Below, in pieces: positions 63,035-64,000 of a DNA stretch of 64,000 nucleotides. The notes under the pieces were generated by a model, which was not told where the DNA came from, did no database searches, and worked only from the letters and a program-made list of their open reading frames with translations. The translations under genes were made by a program, and so were the position numbers. The first letter of the stretch is position 1. Each line of letters begins with the position of its first letter. The DNA is from Reichenbachiella versicolor (lineage in GTDB: Bacteria > Bacteroidota > Bacteroidia > Cytophagales > Cyclobacteriaceae). The stretch lies in the NCBI RefSeq assembly GCF_003171675.1, contig NZ_QFZQ01000006.1:1-64000 (forward strand), given 5' to 3'.

Positions 63035-63658
63035 ATGATCGATTTAAAAGCATTTTTCCCTGATCTTACTGGAGATCAAATTAAAAAGTTTGAGCAGTTA
63101 CCTGCTCTTTATGAGGACTGGAATGCCAAAATCAATGTGGTTTCAAGAAAGGACATTGAAGAATTGATGACTCGCCATGTCTTGCATTCTTTGGGTATAG
63201 CTAAGGTCATGAAATTCGTTGATGGGTCTGACATACTGGACATCGGTACAGGTGGTGGTTTCCCAGGCATTCCTTTAGCCATCATGTTTCCTAATTGCAA
63301 ATTTGTACTTGTAGATAGTATTGGTAAGAAAATTAAAGTGGTCAATGGAGTCGCTGAATCTCTGGGTTTGACGAACGTCACTGGTATTCATGAACGCGCC
63401 GAGAATATCGATCAAAAATTCGACTTTATTGTCAGTAGAGCGGTGACTCGTATGAAACCATTCTACCAATGGACTAAGGGTAAGTTCAAAAAAGAAAACA
63501 ACAATCCTCTCAAAAATGGCATCCTGTATCTCAAAGGTGGAGACTTAGAAGAAGAAATGTCTGAGTCTAAACTTCGATACAAAATGCATGACCTTTCTAA
63601 TTTCTTTGAAGATGAGTTCTTTGAAACTAAGAAAGTCGTCTATGTGGAAAAGCAGTAG
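63035..63658 (+). CDS. rsmG: 16S rRNA (guanine527-N7)-methyltransferase RsmG
   Basis: A 207-aa SAM methyltransferase. VVSRKDIEELMTRHVLHSLGI, DILDIGTGGGFPGIPLAIMFP (SAM loop) and VDSIGKKIKVV are the RsmG/GidB signature. It modifies G527 of 16S rRNA; loss gives low-level streptomycin resistance in other bacteria. Length is normal. Confidence 0.95.
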   Translation: MIDLKAFFPDLTGDQIKKFEQLPALYEDWNAKINVVSRKDIEELMTRHVLHSLGIAKVMKFVDGSDILDIGTGGGFPGIPLAIMFPNCKFVLVDSIGKKIKVVNGVAESLGLTNVTGIHERAENIDQKFDFIVSRAVTRMKPFYQWTKGKFKKENNNPLKNGILYLKGGDLEEEMSESKLRYKMHDLSNFFEDEFFETKKVVYVEKQ

Positions 63659-63768
63659 GTAATTGATAGTCAGTAGACCATAATCTAGAGACTATAGTTC
63701 ATAGTAGAAACCTTAATAAGAATCCAAGTTTAAATCTATTGTAGGAATAATTCAGCAACTCAATAGAA

Positions 63769-64000
63769 TCAATACAAATCCCAATTCCCTTTCAAGTAGT
63801 ACTTGTATAGTACTGGATCATGGATTCGGTTGACTCGGATGCTGTCTACTTGTGACCCGTAGAAATTCTTACCAAAAGAAGTCATCATTGTCATTGCTTC
63901 AGTATTTACCCATTGCGTCGGTACGTTGAATTGAAGTTGTTGTAACCCTTTTTTAAGATTGGGATGCTTGGATTTTATTCCCAGCGCCCATCCCCATTCT
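63769..64000 (-). CDS. C-terminal fragment of an unidentified protein (gene truncated by window edge)
   Basis: A 76-codon open frame runs leftward from the window edge to TGA at 63769-63771, reading EWGWALGIKSKHPNLKKG ... VDSIRVNRIHDPVLYKYYLK ... WDLY. It is a real coding end to judge by its composition, but I do not recognise the family. The start is outside the window. Confidence 0.6.
   Translation of the reverse strand, partial: EWGWALGIKSKHPNLKKGLQQLQFNVPTQWVNTEAMTMMTSFGKNFYGSQVDSIRVNRIHDPVLYKYYLKGNWDLY

Overview
The window looks like the chromosome of a marine Bacteroidota, probably of the order Cytophagales. The signs are AT-rich DNA, a SusC/SusD pair, a hybrid two-component sensor, type IX secretion (T9SS) C-terminal sorting domains, start codons without Shine-Dalgarno sites, and a Bacteroidota-like zinc-less tRNA-guanine transglycosylase. 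It has three parts.

(1) About 0.2-40.5 kb is a large polysaccharide utilisation locus, most likely for carrageenan (sulfated red-algal galactan). A leftward block encodes a hybrid two-component sensor, SusC, SusD, a surface lipoprotein, a RhaT-type sugar symporter, an enolase-superfamily dehydratase/cycloisomerase, an aldehyde dehydrogenase and an HpcH/HpaI aldolase. The rest holds two GH16 enzymes, two GH82 (iota-carrageenase family) beta-helix proteins, three formylglycine sulfatases, a GH2 beta-galactosidase, an esterase, a Tat-exported FAD oxidoreductase, an FMN_bind-like protein and a CstA-type transporter. The implied flow is: GH16/GH82 cut the chain outside the cell, SusCD imports oligosaccharides, sulfatases and GH2 trim them in the periplasm, the symporter takes up the anhydro-sugar, and dehydrogenase, cycloisomerase and aldolase convert it to pyruvate plus a three-carbon aldehyde. 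No GH127/GH129 anhydrogalactosidase, sugar-acid kinase or sulfatase maturase is in the window.

(2) About 40.5-52.9 kb is an accessory island ending next to a tRNA-Leu(CAA). It carries an orphan 169-aa gene, a long T9SS surface protein, a KAP-family membrane P-loop NTPase, a fused nucleotidyltransferase-HEPN protein, a ParE-type toxin-antitoxin pair, and a DUF433/PIN-like pair whose toxin gene has an in-frame TGA. Cargo genes are separated by related non-coding repeats: a duplicated leader, a roughly 250-bp element with terminal inverted repeats plus solo ends of it, and a 9-11 copy tandem array with an exact 21-bp period.

(3) About 52.9-64 kb is ordinary core genome: tRNA-Leu, a monooxygenase-like protein, SAM hydroxide adenosyltransferase, PhoH, ComEC, a TerB-like protein, ACP phosphodiesterase, an LptF/G permease, Tgt, a glycosyltransferase, an ECF sigma factor, RsmG and a truncated gene at the right edge.

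The most interesting points are these. Two T9SS-exported enzymes of the carrageenan locus have 5' leaders of identical 100-nt length, sharing a 14-nt motif and a covarying inverted repeat. The island contains the phased 21-bp array and repeat-bounded cargo. The locus also holds an FAD/FMN protein pair of unknown role where a glycoside-cleaving enzyme is missing.
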